The position numbers and the translations under genes are program-made. DNA of 64,000 nt, taken from contig NC_019977.1 in the NCBI RefSeq assembly GCF_000328665.1, forward strand, positions 1,302,001 to 1,366,000, read 5' to 3'. The stretch comes from Methanomethylovorans hollandica DSM 15978 (GTDB taxonomy: Archaea > Halobacteriota > Methanosarcinia > Methanosarcinales > Methanosarcinaceae). The notes under the pieces were generated by a model. The model saw only the letters and a program-made list of their open reading frames with translations, did no database searches and was not told the DNA's origin. Below are positions 60,778-64,000 of this stretch, piece after piece (positions within the stretch are counted from its first letter, which is position 1; each line of letters starts with the position of its first letter).

Positions 60778-62129
60778 AAGAGAACCAGCATGTTGAATGG
60801 AAGGAGAACTGGAGAGACGAATATCTGAAATGGATATGCGGGTTTGCAAATGCTGACGGCGGTCTGCTGGTTATCGGGCGCAATGACCGGGGCGTGACTG
60901 TGGGTGTAAGCAATGCACGCAAACTGCTTGAAGACCTTCCCAACAAAGTCCGAGACGTGCTGGGGATCATGGTGGACGTTCGCGTGGTCGAAGAAAACGG
61001 CAAGGAATTGATCGAAATCAGGGTTGAATCATATCCCAGTCCCGTCAGCTACAAAGGTGAGTACCACTACCGCAGCGGCAGCACCAAACAGGAACTCAAA
61101 GGCGCTGCACTGGAGCAATTCCTGCTGAAGAAACGCGGAAGGCACTGGGATGGAGTGCTGGAACCATCGTTCACCGCACGATCTTGCAGCACCGAGGCCA
61201 TTAGACTGTTCAAGGAAAAGGCCATGAAAAGTGGTCGTATGGGCCGGGCCGTGTTGCATGACAGCACAGAGGTTATACTCGAGAATCTGGAACTCGTGGA
61301 GAAGCACGGCTTGAAACGTGCTGCATGCCTGCTATTTTCTGACCGCCCGGAACAATTTGTCAGCGGGTCCTGGATCAAGATCGGCTTCTTTGTGACAGAT
61401 GACGACCTTCAGTATCAGGATGAGGTACATGGCAATCTCTTCGATCAGGTCGAAAAAACACTGGAGCTTCTGCACACCAAATATCTGAAAGCCTACATCA
61501 GTTATCAGGGCCTGCAACGTGTGGAAACCTTCCTCTTCCCCTACGCTGCACTGCGTGAAGCACTGCTCAATGCAGTCGTGCACAAGGACTACAGCAGCGG
61601 TATCCCTATTCAGATCAGTGTATATAACAACAAAATAGTTCTCTGGAATCCCGGCAACCTCCCCGAAAACTGGACAATGGAAAGGCTACTGGGCAAGCAT
61701 CCATCCAGACCTTTCAATCCACTGCTTGCCAATGCTTTCTTCCGGGTAGGTTATATAGAGGCATGGGGCCGCGGTATCGAGAAGATCAACCGTGAATGCA
61801 GAGAGCACGACATACAGCCACCAGAATATGATTTTGGTATGGCAGGTCTGATGCTGACGTTCCAGGCCAATCCGGCCCATATGCGTGCAGACATTTTGGA
61901 TCAGGGTAGTACTACCCCAATTGCTACCCCGATTACTACCCCAATTACTACCCAGGACAAACTGGTATCCTTGATCCTTGCGAAACCTGAGATCTCTCAA
62001 CAAGAACTGGCAGAGGCCCTGGGCCTGACCCGTGGTGGTATTAAATATCACCTGAATAAAATGAAGCTGGATGGGGTGCTCCGACATGTTGGTCCGGCCA
62101 GAGGTGGAAGTTGGGAGGTTTTGAAATGA
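60774..62129 (+). CDS. AlbA_2 (Schlafen-like)/RecG-like ATP-binding protein inside the RM operon
   Basis: 451 residues. Residues 1-110 are an AlbA_2 domain (VEWKENWRDEYLKWICGFAN, ADGGLLVIGRNDRG). Residues about 255-365 form a GHKL-like ATP-binding module (REALLNAVVHKDYSSGIPIQ, VLWNPGNLPENWTMERLLGK, RGIEKINRECREHDIQPPEY). The C-terminus is a winged helix (PEISQQELAEALGLTRGGIK). Between them is a Thr-Pro-Ile repeat from a 12-bp DNA repeat. Such proteins recur in type I operons as a regulator or accessory effector; role unsolved. ATGA overlaps on both sides. Confidence 0.88.
   Translation: MKENQHVEWKENWRDEYLKWICGFANADGGLLVIGRNDRGVTVGVSNARKLLEDLPNKVRDVLGIMVDVRVVEENGKELIEIRVESYPSPVSYKGEYHYRSGSTKQELKGAALEQFLLKKRGRHWDGVLEPSFTARSCSTEAIRLFKEKAMKSGRMGRAVLHDSTEVILENLELVEKHGLKRAACLLFSDRPEQFVSGSWIKIGFFVTDDDLQYQDEVHGNLFDQVEKTLELLHTKYLKAYISYQGLQRVETFLFPYAALREALLNAVVHKDYSSGIPIQISVYNNKIVLWNPGNLPENWTMERLLGKHPSRPFNPLLANAFFRVGYIEAWGRGIEKINRECREHDIQPPEYDFGMAGLMLTFQANPAHMRADILDQGSTTPIATPITTPITTQDKLVSLILAKPEISQQELAEALGLTRGGIKYHLNKMKLDGVLRHVGPARGGSWEVLK
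61912..61955 (+). repeat. 12-bp tandem repeat encoding TPI(A/T) units
   Basis: ACTACCCCAATT, GCTACCCCGATT, ACTACCCCAATT, then a partial ACTACCCAG: about 3.7 units of 12 bp inside the AlbA_2 gene linker. The unit is a multiple of three, so copy-number change would alter linker length without breaking the frame. Confidence 0.85.
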
Positions 62130-64000
62130 GCAACATTGGTCAGCCTGAACGTGCCACACAAGACCGCATCATCTCTTTATTCCGCTATGAGCTTGGTTAT
62201 CGTTACCTCGGCAACTGGATCGACCGCGACGGTAACAGCAACATCGAGGAAGAACTACTGAAGGCCTACCTGATAGAAAAAGGCTACACTCCCAAGCAGA
62301 CCAGCATAGCTCTACACAAACTGCGGACTGAAGCCAACAACCACAGCCGTAATCTTTACAGCAATAATCAGGCCGTCTATAGCTTGCTGCGCTATGGTGT
62401 GCCTGTAAAGACCGAGGCAGGCAAGGTCACAGAGAGTGTGCACCTCATTAACTGGCAGGAACCGCAGAAGAACGACTTTGCCATAGCCGAGGAAGTCACC
62501 CTCAGGGGTAATCGTGAGCGCAGACCTGACATTGTGCTCTATGTGAACGGTATCGCCATAGGTGTGCTGGAACTTAAGAACAGCCGCATCAGTATCGGTG
62601 ACGGTATCCGTCAAAATCTTTCTAACCAGCAGCCTGAGTTCAATGCATGGTTCTTCAGTACCGTGCAGTTAATCTTTGCAGGCAATGATTCCGAAGGCCT
62701 GAGATACGGCACCATCGGCACTCCGGAGAAGTATTTCCTCACGTGGAAAGAGGAGGAAGAGGACGACAGCCGCTTCAAGCTCGATAAATACCTGCTCAAG
62801 ATGTGCAACAAAGCAAGACTCATCGAGCTCATGCACGATTTCGTGCTCTTTGATGGCGGTATCAAAAAACTTCCAAGAGTGCACCAGTATTTCGGTGTCA
62901 AGGCAGCACAAAAACATGTCCTGCAACACAAAAGCGGCATCATCTGGCACACCCAGGGCAGCGGTAAGAGTATTGTCATGGTACTGCTGGCCAAATGGAT
63001 ACTGGAGCACAATCCCAATGCCCGTGTGGCTATAATAACAGACCGTGATGAGCTTGATAAACAGATAAAAGGAGTATTCACCGAAGCCGGAGAAGATATT
63101 GTACGCACCACCAGCGGCCGGGAACTCCTGAGTTTGCTCAGTCAGGCCCAACCCCGCCTGCTCTGCTCTCTGGTACACAAGTTCGGCCCCAAAAATGTGG
63201 ATGATTTTGATGCGTTCATCAGAGACCTGAAAGCACAGCCCAGCAAGACCGTAGGTGAGGTCTTTGTATTCGTGGACGAATGCCACCGTACCCAGAGCGG
63301 TAAACTGAATACAGCCATGAAGGCAATTATGCCAAATGCAGTATTCATCGGTTTTACCGGTACTCCCCTGCTCAAGAAAGACAAACAGACCAGTCTGGAA
63401 GTGTTCGGGGGTTACATTCACGTCTACAAGTTCAGCGAGGCCGTAGAGGATAAAGTGGTGCTTGACCTGGTCTATGAAGCCCGTGATATCGACCAGCGTC
63501 TTGGTTCCGAAGCAAAGATCGATGCATGGTTCGAGGCCAAGACCAGAGGTCTCAATGACTGGCAGAAAGACGAACTCAAGAAACACTGGGGTACCATGCA
63601 GATGGTGCTCAGTTCCCGCTCCCGTATGGATAAAGTAGTAAACGACATAATCTTTGATTTTAGCGTAAAGCCCCGCCTGTCCAGTGATCGCGGTAATGCC
63701 ATCCTGGTAGCATCCAGTATCTACGAAGCCTGCAAGTATTTCACCCTTTTTCTGAATACGCCATTAAAAGGCAAATGCGCTGTAGTGACATCCTACAATC
63801 CGCAGTCCAGGGACGTGACCAAAGAGGACACCGGCGCCAACACCGAAACAGATAAAGAGTTCATCTATCACACATACACTGAACTGCTCAGGGATATCGA
63901 ATCCAATCCGGGCATGACAAAGACCGAGACCTACGAAGAACATGCCAAGACACTGTTCGTCAAACAGCCAGCTAACATGCAGCTGCTCATAGTGGTGGAC
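62126..64000 (+). CDS. hsdR: Type I restriction-modification system 2, HsdR (3' end outside the window)
   Basis: Starts at ATG 62126 (ATGA overlap) and is open for 625 codons to the window edge. Nuclease motif RRPDIVLYVNGIAIGVLELK (near 134-153), Walker A GIIWHTQGSGKSIVMVLL (near 277), DECH box VFVDECHRTQSG (near 383), FIGFTGTPLLKKD (near 410). The motor's second half is only partly included. Family differs from system 1's HsdR (extra N-terminal RATQDRIISLFRYELGYRYL). Confidence 0.96.
   Translation, partial: MSNIGQPERATQDRIISLFRYELGYRYLGNWIDRDGNSNIEEELLKAYLIEKGYTPKQTSIALHKLRTEANNHSRNLYSNNQAVYSLLRYGVPVKTEAGKVTESVHLINWQEPQKNDFAIAEEVTLRGNRERRPDIVLYVNGIAIGVLELKNSRISIGDGIRQNLSNQQPEFNAWFFSTVQLIFAGNDSEGLRYGTIGTPEKYFLTWKEEEEDDSRFKLDKYLLKMCNKARLIELMHDFVLFDGGIKKLPRVHQYFGVKAAQKHVLQHKSGIIWHTQGSGKSIVMVLLAKWILEHNPNARVAIITDRDELDKQIKGVFTEAGEDIVRTTSGRELLSLLSQAQPRLLCSLVHKFGPKNVDDFDAFIRDLKAQPSKTVGEVFVFVDECHRTQSGKLNTAMKAIMPNAVFIGFTGTPLLKKDKQTSLEVFGGYIHVYKFSEAVEDKVVLDLVYEARDIDQRLGSEAKIDAWFEAKTRGLNDWQKDELKKHWGTMQMVLSSRSRMDKVVNDIIFDFSVKPRLSSDRGNAILVASSIYEACKYFTLFLNTPLKGKCAVVTSYNPQSRDVTKEDTGANTETDKEFIYHTYTELLRDIESNPGMTKTETYEEHAKTLFVKQPANMQLLIVVD

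Overview
The window reads as chromosomal DNA of a methanogenic archaeon of the Methanosarcinales, most likely a methylotrophic genus related to Methanolobus, Methanococcoides or Methanomethylovorans. Supporting signs are a pyruvoyl-dependent arginine decarboxylase, an F420-hydrogenase beta-like iron-sulfur protein, a DUF1724 (Msr-type) regulator, a DUF1638 protein, a TrmB-type regulator, a tRNA without encoded CCA, AT-rich spacers and archaeal start signals (GGTGATC or GGAGG types). The genus is inference.

Layout. 0-6 kb is housekeeping: a PAS relic, an AI-2E family membrane protein, PEP synthase, a DJ-1/PfpI protein, an MBL-fold hydrolase and tRNA-Leu(UAA). 6.3-15.9 kb is a defence operon beginning next to that tRNA: type I restriction-modification genes hsdM-hsdS-hsdR, with an ORF6N gene and its broken partial copy, a Kiwa-like membrane/DUF4868-like pair, an intact rhuM and a broken second rhuM inserted between the hsd genes. 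15.9-24 kb is a decaying accessory stretch: two separate cas1 fragments around a NifX-like metal protein, several relics, a methyltransferase, a flavin-reductase-like gene with a shifted G-run, an SMR exporter with its regulator, and a SIMPL protein. 24-43.7 kb mixes metabolism and regulation: M18 aminopeptidase, Msr-type regulator, a 262-bp inverted-repeat element holding three 68-bp tandem repeats, a beta-propeller-like secreted protein, an acyl-CoA synthetase fused to an excisionase-type DNA-binding domain, an erythromycin-esterase homologue, a PLP-binding protein, U32 peptidase, two tiny zinc ribbons behind a structured leader, an orphan receiver, and a TrmB/CARDB/ABC-exporter cluster. 43.8-48.3 kb is a transposon graveyard: an intact ISH3-family element inside a 97-bp dispersed repeat, an IS630-phospholipase chimera, and a damaged IS1-family element. 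48.4-56.7 kb has arginine decarboxylase, an F420/Fe-S protein, a P-type ATPase, an IS256 relic, a cytoplasmic alpha-amylase and an SDR. 56.7 kb to the end is a second, unrelated type I system (hsdM-hsdS-AlbA_2/Schlafen-like-hsdR, the last running off the window) with an antiparallel hsdR relic just upstream.

The defence genes are translationally coupled: ATGA or one-base overlaps join hsdM/ORF, ORF6N/hsdS, hsdS/kwaA-like and kwaA-like/kwaB-like in system 1, and all four genes in system 2. The most unusual signal is a set of short palindromes inside the coding sequences of the ORF6N and rhuM genes of system 1. In the two rhuM copies the palindromes sit at the homologous codons, are both 25 nt long, and have different arm sequences that still pair, so the palindrome is kept while the sequence changes.
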